From the NCBI GenBank assembly GCA_036271795.1, contig DATAZY010000086.1, forward strand, positions 1-64,000: 64,000 bases of DNA, written 5' to 3'. This document shows, piece after piece, positions 9,073 through 17,764 of the stretch. Below the pieces are notes generated by a model. The model had not been told where the DNA came from, did not search any database, and was given only the letters and a program-made list of their open reading frames with translations. Positions within the stretch are counted from its first letter, which is position 1; each line of letters opens with the position of its first letter. The DNA is from Galbitalea sp036271795. GTDB lineage: Bacteria; Actinomycetota; Actinomycetes; Actinomycetales; Microbacteriaceae. The position numbers were made by a program, and so were the translations under genes.

Positions 9073-9612
9073 CTAGCCGATCGGCCGGTCGGCGCTCGCG
9101 GCTTCGTGCTCTGCGGCTTTCTGGGTCAGACGGACGTGTGCGAGCGAGTCGGCGCGGTGTGGTGCGTAAACCCACAGCCGGTAGAGCAGAAACCGGAACG
9201 TCGTCGCGAGCACGAGCCCAATCACGTTGGTCGAGATGTTGTCCGCAAGCAGACTGGTCAATCCGAAAATGTAGTGCGAGAGGTACAGGCAGAGTAGGGC
9301 AATTCCGTTTCCGGCGATTGCGACGGCGCTGAACTCCAGAAGCTCAAGCGCGACGTTGCTCCTGCGCTTGTCGCGAAACGCGAAGTAACGGTTTCCGAAC
9401 CAGGTACCCAGTGTGGCTACCGCCACCGAAATGATCTTTGCGACGATCGGGCCGGACGTGACGTTGTGTTCGCCGAAGAGCCCCAGGCGGAGCGCATTGA
9501 AAATGCCGACATCGATGAGGTATCCGCCGAAGCCGACGATCCCAAAGGCAAGGAAGTGTCGCGGCAGCAACCCAGCGATTCGCTGGTAGATGCGGAGCAG
9601 TGGCGATGTCAC
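9073..9612 (-). CDS. GtrA family membrane protein
   Basis: This GtrA-like protein has 179 residues with about four membrane segments. The first segment has FLAFGIVGFGGYLIDVGIFN, the middle has TWFGNRYFAFRDK, and the end has RFLLYRLWVYAPHR, the same landmarks as the protein at 1773-2276. The tail after the last helix is charged. It lies 89 bp upstream of the nucleotide-sugar dehydrogenase and on the same strand, and divergent from the membrane protein at 9665. It likely assists membrane translocation of a lipid-linked sugar used by this locus. That role comes from the family, not from a motif. Confidence 0.85.
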   Translation of the reverse strand: MTSPLLRIYQRIAGLLPRHFLAFGIVGFGGYLIDVGIFNALRLGLFGEHNVTSGPIVAKIISVAVATLGTWFGNRYFAFRDKRRSNVALELLEFSAVAIAGNGIALLCLYLSHYIFGLTSLLADNISTNVIGLVLATTFRFLLYRLWVYAPHRADSLAHVRLTQKAAEHEAASADRPIG

Positions 9613-9664
9613 AGCGGCCTTCCGAAATTTGCCCTGTTCGAGCCGCAGCTAGGATAACCGAGAA

Positions 9665-10915
9665 ATGTGGAACCCACGCGTCGCCCACTACGGGTCCCTG
9701 ATCGTCGGCCTCGCCATCATCCTGGTGATCGCGCGCGACCAGTGGTTTTTCGGCGACGACTGGGCAATTCTCGCTCCTCACCTCGACGCCGCGGTGATGC
9801 AGCCGCATGTCGGGCACTGGAATCTGATCCCCGCGCTGGTGTTTCCTGCGCTGCGTAACCTCATCGGTTTGGGGTCGTATCTTCCGTACCTGCTGCTTGC
9901 GCTGGCCGCCCATCTCACGGTCGCGCACCTGCTCTGGCGCATCCTGAATCGGGTGGGCGTTCCGGCGTGGGGGGCGACGATCGTCGGCTTCCTCGTGGTG
10001 CTGCTTGGCGCCGGCGCCGAGAACATCCTGTGGGCGTTCCAGTTCGGATTCATGGGCGCTGTTGCGATTGGACTCGCCATCGTTCTCCTGCTCGATCGGG
10101 AGAAGCTCGGACCGGTTCGAGTTGTCGCTGTGATTGTCCTCGCGATCCTCGCCCCAATGTTTTCCGGCACCTTCATCCCGCTGCTCGCGGCTGCGGCGAT
10201 CGTCGGGCTTGTTCGACGCGGCTTCCTGCGTACGGTCGTCCTGTTCCTGCCCGCCGCCGCGATTTACATCACGTGGTATCTGACTTACGCGCTACACGAC
10301 CCCAATACCCCGCAGGGCGTGCACACGCCGGCGGGTGCTGCGTTTGCTCTGGTTTACGCGGGAGCGATGCTTGCAGGCGGACTCGGGCGCGCGCTGCCGT
10401 GGATCGGGCTTGGCATCCTCCCCGCGGTCGCCGTAGCGGTCTGGTTCGTTGTCACCGTCCGTAGCGGATTTCGCGGTCCCGCCCTTGTCGCGTATGCGCT
10501 CGCGAGCGGCGCCGTCGTTTTCGTATTGCTTACCGCTTACGCGCGCTCGGGGTTCGGTCTCTCGGCGGCAGCCGCGCAGCGCTACGCCTATGTGACGATC
10601 GTGTTATTGCTTCCCGGCCTCAGCCTGCTCGTCGCTCGCCTGGTCAGGGGAAGGAGACGGTGGACCGTCCTGGCGACGGTGCTCGCACTGGCGCTCGTTG
10701 TATTCAACGCGGGGACTCTTGAGGTCAGCGGTGAGGGACAGGCGGCGCGGGAGCAGGCCAGCCACCGTCGTATCGATGCTGACTACCGCGCGGTTACGGC
10801 AGTCCACCCAAGCACGACGGTACTGAAGGCTCCCGCAGACCCGAAGTGGGCGCCCGACCTGTTGGGAAGCGACGTGCGACAGCTGGCCCGGTGGGGCCAG
10901 CTCGATCCGAATTAA
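9665..10915 (+). CDS. Polytopic membrane protein, probable GT-C-like
   Basis: This is a 416-residue protein with about ten hydrophobic segments. Near the N-terminus, after the first helix, it has FFGDDWAILAPHLD, an acidic first-loop element followed by PHVGHWNLIPAL. Such acidic first loops are typical of lipid-linked-sugar-dependent GT-C transferases. The C-terminal 50 residues are soluble (DPKWAPDLLGS). I do not recognise a named family. The ATG at 9665 is the first available start. The stop TAA (10913-10915) directly abuts the stop of the convergent rmlB. It may transfer a sugar on the outer face of the membrane. Confidence 0.65.
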   Translation: MWNPRVAHYGSLIVGLAIILVIARDQWFFGDDWAILAPHLDAAVMQPHVGHWNLIPALVFPALRNLIGLGSYLPYLLLALAAHLTVAHLLWRILNRVGVPAWGATIVGFLVVLLGAGAENILWAFQFGFMGAVAIGLAIVLLLDREKLGPVRVVAVIVLAILAPMFSGTFIPLLAAAAIVGLVRRGFLRTVVLFLPAAAIYITWYLTYALHDPNTPQGVHTPAGAAFALVYAGAMLAGGLGRALPWIGLGILPAVAVAVWFVVTVRSGFRGPALVAYALASGAVVFVLLTAYARSGFGLSAAAAQRYAYVTIVLLLPGLSLLVARLVRGRRRWTVLATVLALALVVFNAGTLEVSGEGQAAREQASHRRIDADYRAVTAVHPSTTVLKAPADPKWAPDLLGSDVRQLARWGQLDPN

Positions 10916-11899
10916 CTAGAGGGCCGCGAGGGCCTTCAGCGGTTCCCACCACGCGCGATTGTCGCGGTACCACTGCACGACGTCGGCAAGCCCCTGTTCG
11001 AACGGAACCAGGGGCTGGTATCCGAGTTCGGCCTGGATCTTGCCAATGTCGACGCTGTAGCGCAGGTCGTGCCCCGGCCGGTCGGGGACGCGGTCGACGT
11101 AAGACCAGTCTCGATCGGTGGCATCGAGAAGGAGCTGGGTGAGTTCGAGGTTGCTGAGCTCAGTTCCGCCGCCGATGTTGTAGATCTCGCCGGCGCGGCC
11201 GCCCACCAGGACCATTGCGATACCCCTGGTGTGATCGTCGACATGCAGCCAGTCGCGGACGTTCTTACCCTCGCCGTACAAAGGCACGTGCGTATCATCG
11301 ATCAGATTCGTGACGAAAAGCGGGATGACCTTCTCGGGGAAGTGGTACGGCCCATAGTTGTTGGAGCACCGCGTGATCGAGACATTGAGCCCGTGGGTGC
11401 GGAAATAGCTTCGCGCGAGCAGGTCGCTGCCGGCCTTGGAGGCGGAATAAGGCGAGTTGGGTTCGAGTGGTCGTTTTTCATTCCACGAGCCCTGCGCAAT
11501 TGATCCATACACCTCATCCGTGGAGACGTGAACGAATCGCTTCAGCTTGGCGCGCAGGGCAGCATCGAGAAGGCGTTGGGTTCCCAGGACGTTCGTTTCG
11601 ACGAAGATGCTTGCGTCGCGCACCGAGCGATCGACGTGGGACTCCGCGGCGAAGTGCACCACGGCATCCAACGACGGGAACAGCTCGTCGAGCAGGGCGG
11701 AATCCCGAATGTCTCCCTGCACGAACGAGTAACGCGCCGAGTCGGCGACAGGCGCGAGGTTCGCGAGGTTGCCGGAATAGGTCAGGGCATCGAGCACGAC
11801 GACCTCGGCACCCTCGAGGCCCGAATAGTCGTCCTGCAGGGTGCGCCGAACGAAGTTCGATCCGATGAACCCGGCTCCGCCGGTCACGAGGATTTTCAT
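10916..11899 (-). CDS. rfbB: dTDP-glucose 4,6-dehydratase
   Basis: RmlB converts dTDP-glucose to dTDP-4-keto-6-deoxyglucose, the branch point for rhamnose and for the amino-dideoxy sugar expected from FdtA/FdtB. The 327-residue protein has ILVTGGAGFIGSNFV at the N-terminus, VVHFAAESHVDRSV, the ST-DEVYG element (HVSTDEVYGSI), and the catalytic YSASKAG. NNYGPYHFPEKVIPLF and the DHTRGI element near the C-terminus are diagnostic of RmlB. The start is the ATG at 11899. It lies 39 bp downstream of a GT2 gene on the same strand and abuts the convergent membrane protein gene. Confidence 0.95.
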   Translation of the reverse strand: MKILVTGGAGFIGSNFVRRTLQDDYSGLEGAEVVVLDALTYSGNLANLAPVADSARYSFVQGDIRDSALLDELFPSLDAVVHFAAESHVDRSVRDASIFVETNVLGTQRLLDAALRAKLKRFVHVSTDEVYGSIAQGSWNEKRPLEPNSPYSASKAGSDLLARSYFRTHGLNVSITRCSNNYGPYHFPEKVIPLFVTNLIDDTHVPLYGEGKNVRDWLHVDDHTRGIAMVLVGGRAGEIYNIGGGTELSNLELTQLLLDATDRDWSYVDRVPDRPGHDLRYSVDIGKIQAELGYQPLVPFEQGLADVVQWYRDNRAWWEPLKALAAL

Positions 11900-11938
11900 A
11901 GGGGTCGTGCCTCCTTGGGCTCCGAAGTCCTATCGATT

Positions 11939-12832
11939 CTATTGCTGCGCGACGCGGCGCCTTACGAGTCTCGAGCGCAGCGCCAGCCCGATCGAGAGGG
12001 AGACGCGGATTGGCCAGAGCCACCACCCACGATATTTCCGGCTCAGAAACCGCCGTGCGCTGTCATGGTGGGCGGAGATCATCCGCTCCGATTCGGACAC
12101 CGTGGCCGTCGAATGGGCGCCCGTGTGGAGCACAGTCGCGTCGGGTTCATAGAGGTTGCGGTAGCCGGCCCTCCCGATCCGATAGCCGAGGTCCACGTCT
12201 TCGAAGTACATGAAGTAACCCTCGTCGAACCCGCCGATCTCGTCGAAGACGGAGCGCCGTACGAGCACGCACGCGCCGGACAACCAGCCGACGTCGCGCT
12301 TCACGGGATTGCCCAATGTCTCGTTGCGGTAGGCGCGCGTCCATGGGTTCCCAACCCAGAGGTTCGCGAAGAGGGCGTGACCGACTCCAGTGCGCAGCGA
12401 CGGGACTGATCGCGCCGAGGGATAGACGTCGCCGTCCGTGGTGAGGGTCACGGGCCCAACGGAAGCGATGGTCGGATCTTCATCCCCAGTTCGAACGAGG
12501 GTATCGATGGTTCCGGGCTGTAGCACGACGTCCGGGTTGACGACGAGTATCCAGTCGATGCTCGCAGGCAGCTCGCGCTCCGCGGCATTGACCGCCGTGC
12601 CATACCCGACGTTCTTCGGCAGGGGAACGTACTCGGCTCCGAATTGTCGACTGATGGCCGCCGCGTTTTCCGCAGCATCCTGTGCCTTGTTGTCGGCGAC
12701 CATGGTGAGTATCGGATCCACACTCGCTGCGCGTGTTGACTGAAGCAGACCGGGAAGCACTGTGAGGGACCCGTAACTCACGGTGATGGTGGCGACTCGT
12801 GCGGGAGGGCACGGGGCATTTTCGGGGGCCAT
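11939..12832 (-). CDS. GT2 glycosyltransferase, rhamnosyltransferase-like
   Basis: The protein has 297 residues with a GT-A fold. The nucleotide-binding strand is TITVSYGSL, the donor-side acidic motif is VVNPDVVL, and the acceptor-side signature is GGFDEGYFMYFEDVDLGYR, shared by WbbL-like rhamnosyltransferases. KNVGYGTAVNAA is the usual GxG...N element of this group. The C-terminal 50 residues are basic and hydrophobic, suggesting membrane association. It is followed by rmlB 39 bp downstream, which supports, but does not prove, rhamnose as donor. The gene is divergent from the ABC exporter genes, separated by 68 bp that must hold both promoters. Confidence 0.85.
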   Translation of the reverse strand: MAPENAPCPPARVATITVSYGSLTVLPGLLQSTRAASVDPILTMVADNKAQDAAENAAAISRQFGAEYVPLPKNVGYGTAVNAAERELPASIDWILVVNPDVVLQPGTIDTLVRTGDEDPTIASVGPVTLTTDGDVYPSARSVPSLRTGVGHALFANLWVGNPWTRAYRNETLGNPVKRDVGWLSGACVLVRRSVFDEIGGFDEGYFMYFEDVDLGYRIGRAGYRNLYEPDATVLHTGAHSTATVSESERMISAHHDSARRFLSRKYRGWWLWPIRVSLSIGLALRSRLVRRRVAQQ

Positions 12833-12900
12833 AACCAGCCAAGCTTAGTTCTAGGCTAGATTGTTCGAGGCCGATTGGTCGATGGCCCCAGCGAGGTTGA

Positions 12901-13737
12901 ATGAAGTATCTGAAGGAGATCTGGGCCTCCCGCGAACTCCTGTTTAATTTGACTCAGCGCGAGGTGAAGGGCAAATACAAGCGCACGATTCTCGGTCAGT
13001 TGTGGTCGCTTGCCAATCCGCTGGCGCTGATGCTCATCTATACGCTGGTCTTCTATTTCATTCTTCGAGTTCAACCCGATCCGGGATCTCCGAGTGGCTT
13101 GAACATCTTCGCGCTCTGGCTCCTGTGCGGACTGCTCCCCTTCACCTTCGTCTCCACTGTGCTCAACGTCGGACTGAACTCCCTCGTGGCCAACGCAAAC
13201 CTCATCCAGAAGGTGTACTTCTCTCGCATCGTTTTACCGCTATCCATCGTGGGGTCGTCGGCCTACAACTGGCTCTTCGAAATGGCCGTCCTCGTTATCG
13301 CGCTCTCCATCGTTGGCGGATTCGTGCTGCCGTGGATTCCGCTCTTACTCGTTGCGATGTTGCTTCTCGCTGTGTTTGCGGCCGGGCTCGCCCTAATGCT
13401 GGCTGTCGCGAACGTGTACTTTCGGGACACTCAGTACTTCATGACGATATTCCTACAAATATGGTTGTATCTCACCCCCGTTATCTACCCGTTGACGACG
13501 GTACAAAACGACTCGGCGAAGGTCGGTGGCCTGTTAGGGACACACATAACGATTGCCGACATCTATGGTCTGAATCCGATGGAGCACTTCGTGACTCTGT
13601 TCCGGGAGTTGTTGTACGACGAACGTTGGCCGGACGGCACTGAGTGGCTGATTTGCGGCGCCTGGGCTATCGCGGCGGCGGTAGCAGGATTGCTGATCTT
13701 CCGTCGCAATGAGCGAAAACTGGCGGAAATTCTATGA
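12901..13737 (+). CDS. wzm: ABC-2 type polysaccharide export permease
   Basis: This is the membrane subunit of a polysaccharide ABC exporter, with 278 residues and about six transmembrane helices. The cytoplasmic N-terminus carries REVKGKYKRTILGQLWSLANPL, the typical start of Wzm/TagG-like permeases. The region VANVYFRDTQYFMTIFLQIWLYLTPVIYPL is the characteristic ABC2_membrane core. The start ATG 12901 has GAGG six bases upstream. It overlaps the ATPase gene by 4 bp (ATGA). With that partner it should move a lipid-linked polymer or oligosaccharide across the membrane. Confidence 0.92.
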   Translation: MKYLKEIWASRELLFNLTQREVKGKYKRTILGQLWSLANPLALMLIYTLVFYFILRVQPDPGSPSGLNIFALWLLCGLLPFTFVSTVLNVGLNSLVANANLIQKVYFSRIVLPLSIVGSSAYNWLFEMAVLVIALSIVGGFVLPWIPLLLVAMLLLAVFAAGLALMLAVANVYFRDTQYFMTIFLQIWLYLTPVIYPLTTVQNDSAKVGGLLGTHITIADIYGLNPMEHFVTLFRELLYDERWPDGTEWLICGAWAIAAAVAGLLIFRRNERKLAEIL

Positions 13738-14477
13738 CCGAAGTTGCGGTACGGGTTGACCACGTGGTCAAGAGTTTTCGTCTCTATCACGAGCGAAACC
13801 AGACGATTAAGGCCGCCATCATGCGCGGTCGCACCTCCGTGCACGAAGATTTTCTCGCCCTAAAAGATGTGACCTTCGACGTGCCCATCGGCTCCACCTT
13901 CGGCCTCATCGGCAGTAACGGGTCCGGAAAATCCACCCTTCTCAAATGCCTGGCCAATATCTATTACCCAAATTCTGGCTCCATCACGCATTTCGGAAAG
14001 ATCGCGGCAATGCTTGAGGTGGGATCGGGTTTTCACAGCGAACTCTCCGGGCGCGAGAACATCTTCCTGAACGGGTCGATCCTCGGGATGTCGCGAAAGG
14101 AGATCGTCCAGAAGTTCGACCAGATCATTGACTTTTCCGGAGTCGAGCAATTCATTGACCAACCGGTGAAGAACTACTCCTCCGGAATGTACGTGCGCCT
14201 TGGGTTCGCGATCGCGATCAACGTCAATCCTGACATCCTCGTGGTCGACGAAGTGCTTGCCGTCGGCGATGCAGCGTTCCAGGAACGCTGCTTTCAGAAG
14301 TTTCGTGACCTGAAAGAGGAGGGCAAGACGGTCATTCTTGTCAGCCATTCCATGGAAATGGTTGAGCAGATGTGTGACCACGTCGCATGGCTCAACCGCG
14401 GGAGTCTCATGGATGTTGGCAAGGCCGCACCCACGATCAAGGCTTACCGCAAGTCAATCTCGACCGAGCTCGACTAG
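13734..14477 (+). CDS. wzt: ABC transporter ATP-binding subunit for polysaccharide export
   Basis: This is the nucleotide-binding subunit paired with the permease just upstream. The Walker A motif is GSNGSGKST, the ABC signature is YSSGMYVRLGF, and Walker B is DILVVDEVLAVGDAAF, with a switch histidine in VSHSMEM. AMLEVGSGFHSELSGRENIFLNG is typical of Wzt/TagH-type exporters. At 247 residues it lacks the C-terminal carbohydrate-binding domain of O-antigen Wzt proteins that recognise capped chains, so export probably does not depend on a terminal cap. Translation is likely coupled to wzm by the 4 bp overlap. Confidence 0.93.
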   Translation: MTEVAVRVDHVVKSFRLYHERNQTIKAAIMRGRTSVHEDFLALKDVTFDVPIGSTFGLIGSNGSGKSTLLKCLANIYYPNSGSITHFGKIAAMLEVGSGFHSELSGRENIFLNGSILGMSRKEIVQKFDQIIDFSGVEQFIDQPVKNYSSGMYVRLGFAIAINVNPDILVVDEVLAVGDAAFQERCFQKFRDLKEEGKTVILVSHSMEMVEQMCDHVAWLNRGSLMDVGKAAPTIKAYRKSISTELD

Positions 14478-14719
14478 AGCTCACCGTCAACGCTGTAAGG
14501 CTTTCGAGCCGTCCGTTCTGTAGCGACGCCGTCGGTGTCCGCTGCGCTCTGCAGCCAAGTTCAGTTGCGCGGATTTGATCCGCCCATCATTTACCCATCC
14601 CAATCTGGATGGTTAGAAAGTCAGCCTTCGGAACACTTGGGGCGGCGCAGCCTCGCGCTGGCGCATTTTGCGTAGAATCGGGGCCGCTACAATTTATCGG
14701 ACGATCGAATGGGAGCCCC

Positions 14720-15796
14720 TTGTTCCGGAAACGAGGTGTACCGGCGGAGGTGTGGCTGGCCGCACGAGCGCTCGCGACGATCGAGCACCTGGGGGCGATT
14801 GCCGAGCAGGCTGAGCGGGTCGGGCTCGAGGTTCGGTGGCTCGACCTCGGCGATCAGGAGGGGATTGCTGAGGCAATCCGGTCCTTCACGTCGTCGCAGG
14901 CGCCGGTCATCCGCATCTCGAATAGTTCAGCGCTGCGGCGACGCATCCGACGCACCCCGCCGGCCGCGATCTGGATCCAGACTCCGTATCCCGAGCACTA
15001 CCCCGACTGGTTCTGGGATGCGTCGAAAGGAATCTCCTGCTATGCCGGATATGGTCTCACGCTTTCGACCTGGACCGCGGGGCTTTACGGACTCGAAACC
15101 TATCGGAGCTGCGCCGCGATCCTTGCCGAATCGGCGACCGTGCGCGACAACTACATCGACAACGGGGTGCTCGCGGATCGGGTCATTCTGTGCGGCAATC
15201 CTCTCCTCTTCGAACTCCGGCGTCGGATGGGCGATGCGCCGCCGACGCCCTTCGCCGTGCTGTGGGCGCCGCACTGGACCGAGGACTGGTTCGGTCAACG
15301 CGGATACTCTCGTTGGCGCGAGACCGTGCATCCGCTGCTCATCTGGGCGTGCGACCATCCGGACTCAAGAATCCTTCTCAGGCCCCATCCGCTTCTTCCG
15401 GATGGCATCGCGGCCCTGCCCGATTCGGATGAGGATGCCGCCGCGTACCGTAGGTTGGTCGCCCTTCCGAACACCACGGTCTCGGCGGGGCCCCTGCTCG
15501 ACGACATCCTGGCGAGCGCTGCGCTGATCACGGACGGCGTATCGATCATCGCCTATTGGTCGTCGACAGGACGTCCGCTTGGGATCACACGCGACTCGGA
15601 GAGCCCCCCGTTCAATGCGACGGGCGAAGCTCTGTGCGCGGCCGCAGAGATTCTGCCCACACCCGGTGCAGTGGCGTCCTGGCTTAGTGTCCTGGAGGGC
15701 CGGCAGACCGATGTTGCTCTGCGTGAACTGTCGGAGAGACTCCACCCCGTGTTCGCGGAGAGTCCCATTGCGATGTGGAACGCCTGCCGCGACTGA
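14720..15796 (+). CDS. TagF-like (CDP-glycerol glycerophosphotransferase-type) transferase
   Basis: This protein of about 358 residues has a GT-B fold. Its C-terminal half carries the landmarks of the CDP-glycerol:poly(glycerophosphate) transferase family: WAPHWTEDWFGQ (cf. the family W-x-x-T/H site), ILLRPHPLLPDG, and ALITDGVSIIAYWS. In this family the two histidines of these motifs bind the activated polyol phosphate. The likely start is TTG 14720, four bases after GGGAG and seven residues before the first strand. An ATG at 14609 is in frame but has no ribosome site and adds unconserved sequence. It faces three convergent genes encoding a nucleotidyltransferase, a HAD phosphatase and a methyltransferase. 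It may transfer a nucleotide-activated phosphate-linked residue. The substrate is inferred, not shown. Confidence 0.65.
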   Translation: MFRKRGVPAEVWLAARALATIEHLGAIAEQAERVGLEVRWLDLGDQEGIAEAIRSFTSSQAPVIRISNSSALRRRIRRTPPAAIWIQTPYPEHYPDWFWDASKGISCYAGYGLTLSTWTAGLYGLETYRSCAAILAESATVRDNYIDNGVLADRVILCGNPLLFELRRRMGDAPPTPFAVLWAPHWTEDWFGQRGYSRWRETVHPLLIWACDHPDSRILLRPHPLLPDGIAALPDSDEDAAAYRRLVALPNTTVSAGPLLDDILASAALITDGVSIIAYWSSTGRPLGITRDSESPPFNATGEALCAAAEILPTPGAVASWLSVLEGRQTDVALRELSERLHPVFAESPIAMWNACRD

Positions 15797-15826
15797 GGTG
15801 GCGAGCTGGTATCCCGGCGACCGTCC

Positions 15827-16450
15827 CTAAGACAACGGGGCGCGGCAGAGGAACGCGATGTGGCTCGAATTCTCGTGCTTCTTGAATTCCAGCGGGTATC
15901 GGTACACCTCGACGCTCGCAAACCGGCCGGCCAGACGATCGTGCTGTTCGCCGACCCCCGGGTAGCGTCCCACGTAACGAGTACCGAGTGCGGCGGACAT
16001 CGTGTCGACCTCGAACCCGTCCGCGTCCGAGCACTGATTCTTAATTATCGCCAGGCCGTCGTCGGCCGTCGCATCCCTGATCGAGTCGTAGACAGTCTCT
16101 TCTTCGCCGAGGGTCAGATGCGTGACGACTCCGAACAGGAGGACTACGTCCGCCACGATCGTCGGACGGTACTGTGCGACGTCGCCGACTTCGAATCGGA
16201 ACCGTTCGTCTCCGTCGAACCCGACCGCCATGCCCGGTTCCGAGTCCACCGCGAGCAGTTTTCCGTCGGGTGGGGTCAAACCCCGCGAAAGCTCGCCCAT
16301 TCCGCTGCCGAGGTCGAGGACACTCGCTTCCGCGGGTATTAGGGGCCCGAATTCGCCCAATTCGAACTTCAGCATGTCGTCACCCGTCCACCGGGTGGTC
16401 CCGTCCTGGGCCTTCTGCTTCCAGAATTCGCGGATCGTTAGCTTGTCCAT
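15827..16450 (-). CDS. Class I SAM-dependent methyltransferase
   Basis: This is a 207-residue Rossmann-fold methyltransferase. Motif I is VLDLGSGMGELSRGL, with LLAVDSEPGM as the acidic motif II and VVLLFGVVTHL in the motif IV region. The N-terminus reads REFWKQKAQDGTTRWTGDD, a head seen in methyltransferases of capsular and O-antigen loci. The start ATG 16450 lies inside the end of the upstream nucleotidyltransferase gene (13 bp overlap), so the pair is probably translated together. It is likely to methylate a sugar or polyol hydroxyl of the glycan or its activated precursor. Confidence 0.8.
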   Translation of the reverse strand: MDKLTIREFWKQKAQDGTTRWTGDDMLKFELGEFGPLIPAEASVLDLGSGMGELSRGLTPPDGKLLAVDSEPGMAVGFDGDERFRFEVGDVAQYRPTIVADVVLLFGVVTHLTLGEEETVYDSIRDATADDGLAIIKNQCSDADGFEVDTMSAALGTRYVGRYPGVGEQHDRLAGRFASVEVYRYPLEFKKHENSSHIAFLCRAPLS

Positions 16451-17103
16451 GTGCTCCTCGTTTCGTCGACTCTAGTGGCCAGCCAATCCGCCGCCCTGTC
16501 CAAGTCTCTCGGATGGTCGACTTCGACGCAGTCGCCTGCGGCCACAGGGATGGGGAGGCAGCCCCGCAGGCTCTCGAATACGTGGGCGTCGCCGAATTCA
16601 AGAACCTCTTCGCGTGGCATCCGGAGCAGCCCATTCCACTCCATATCGCTGACGATCTCGAATCCCATCGCGCGCGCCATCCCCTCGTCGTCGACTTCCA
16701 CGCCGACAGCCTCAAGGCTCACACTCGGCGTTATCCCGATGAGCCGTCCCTCAGCCGTGATCCACTGACGCAGATAGCGCGGGTCCACCAGGAGGTCACC
16801 GTCGAGTGAAACCACCCAGTCCTGCGCGAGGGCTGCTCCGAGCCGAAGAGATCCTGCGGTCCCCGTGTCACGGAACCGGTGATTGAGCACTACGGGGACA
16901 TCGGGGCGCACCTGGCGAAGGTGTTCCGCCACGTCTGCCGCCCGGAAGCCGGCCACCACCACGACCTCGACCTCGCCCAAGAGATCCAGCTGCCAGTCGA
17001 GCAGCGGACGACCGAGCACTGGAACCAAGCACTTGGGAAGTCCGTAATCCAGCCGGGAACCGATGCCCGCTGCATTAATTACAACCGTGAGAGAACCCGG
17101 CAC
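16438..17103 (-). CDS. Sugar-phosphate or polyol-phosphate nucleotidyltransferase
   Basis: This 221-residue protein belongs to the NTP_transferase fold. It has the N-terminal pyrophosphorylase signature AAGIGSRLDYGLPKCLVPVLGRP, in two pieces GIGSRL and PKCLVPV, and the metal-binding SLDGDLLVD. That pattern activates a small phosphate compound with CTP, UTP or similar. The best start is GTG 17103, five bases after AGGAG. It overlaps the end of the HAD gene by 25 bp and the start of the methyltransferase gene by 13 bp. Together with the HAD phosphatase and the TagF-like transferase this suggests making a nucleotide-activated phospho-residue. The exact substrate is unknown. Confidence 0.8.
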   Translation of the reverse strand: MPGSLTVVINAAGIGSRLDYGLPKCLVPVLGRPLLDWQLDLLGEVEVVVVAGFRAADVAEHLRQVRPDVPVVLNHRFRDTGTAGSLRLGAALAQDWVVSLDGDLLVDPRYLRQWITAEGRLIGITPSVSLEAVGVEVDDEGMARAMGFEIVSDMEWNGLLRMPREEVLEFGDAHVFESLRGCLPIPVAAGDCVEVDHPRDLDRAADWLATRVDETRSTWTS

Positions 17104-17681
17104 AAGGACTCCTCGCTGTTTACGATGCAATCGGCGGACTCGATGAGGACGTCAGGTGCGGCGTGGATGAGTTGTGCAGCGATCCCGAAATCAACCGCGC
17201 CGACAATCGCAGCGTCGTTCGCGCCATCGCCGACCATTACCGTTCGGTAGCCCGCGAAGTTGCTGAGAACATCGATCTTCTCCAGGATCCCATCCGGTGC
17301 CAGCCGAACCCTGTTGTCAACGAACGACGACGTGGACGTGAAGGCTCGCAGACCCCAGTGGTCAAGCCATGGCATGACCCAACGGTCGATGTTTCCCGTG
17401 ACGACCCAGCATTGCTCGCGATGATCGGAGATCCAGTCCATGAGCCGCTCGTGGATCGGAGCCGACGCGACCACCTCCGCGATCAGTTCGACGGGCACTC
17501 TGGACAGCAACTCCACGCGGCGCCGGAACGACTCCTGGAAGGGGATTTCGCCCGCCATTGTTCGACGGGTCAACTCTTCGATGCTGGGAAGGCCTGCGGC
17601 AACGGCGATTTTCGGAAGAAGCTCCTCCCGAGTGAGCGTCCCGTCCAAGTCAAAGAGATAGACGTTTGGGCGGTCCTGCAC
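17079..17681 (-). CDS. HAD-IB family phosphatase
   Basis: The protein has 200 residues of the haloacid dehalogenase superfamily, subfamily IB (phosphoserine-phosphatase-like). Motif I is FDLDGTLT near the N-terminus, motif II is the WVVTGN segment, and motif III/IV is VMVGDGANDAAIV. A four-helix cap sits between motifs I and II, as expected for IB. Start GTG 17681. It is the first gene of a three-gene overlapping unit with the nucleotidyltransferase and methyltransferase. It could remove a phosphate from an intermediate or act as a phosphotransferase. The context points to a glycan substituent rather than serine synthesis. Confidence 0.82.
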   Translation of the reverse strand: MQDRPNVYLFDLDGTLTREELLPKIAVAAGLPSIEELTRRTMAGEIPFQESFRRRVELLSRVPVELIAEVVASAPIHERLMDWISDHREQCWVVTGNIDRWVMPWLDHWGLRAFTSTSSFVDNRVRLAPDGILEKIDVLSNFAGYRTVMVGDGANDAAIVGAVDFGIAAQLIHAAPDVLIESADCIVNSEESLCRVLSRL

Positions 17682-17764
17682 TCGACCATCCTAACCGCCA
17701 CCGACTGTCCCATGAATTCCGGCTCAGCGGTTCAGGGCGATGATTCGGTGGGGCGCCGGACGGT

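Noticed and set aside
14569..14583. Hairpin GCGGAT-TTG-ATCCGC after wzt
   Set aside because: The stem is only 6 bp and no T-tract follows; not convincing as terminator.
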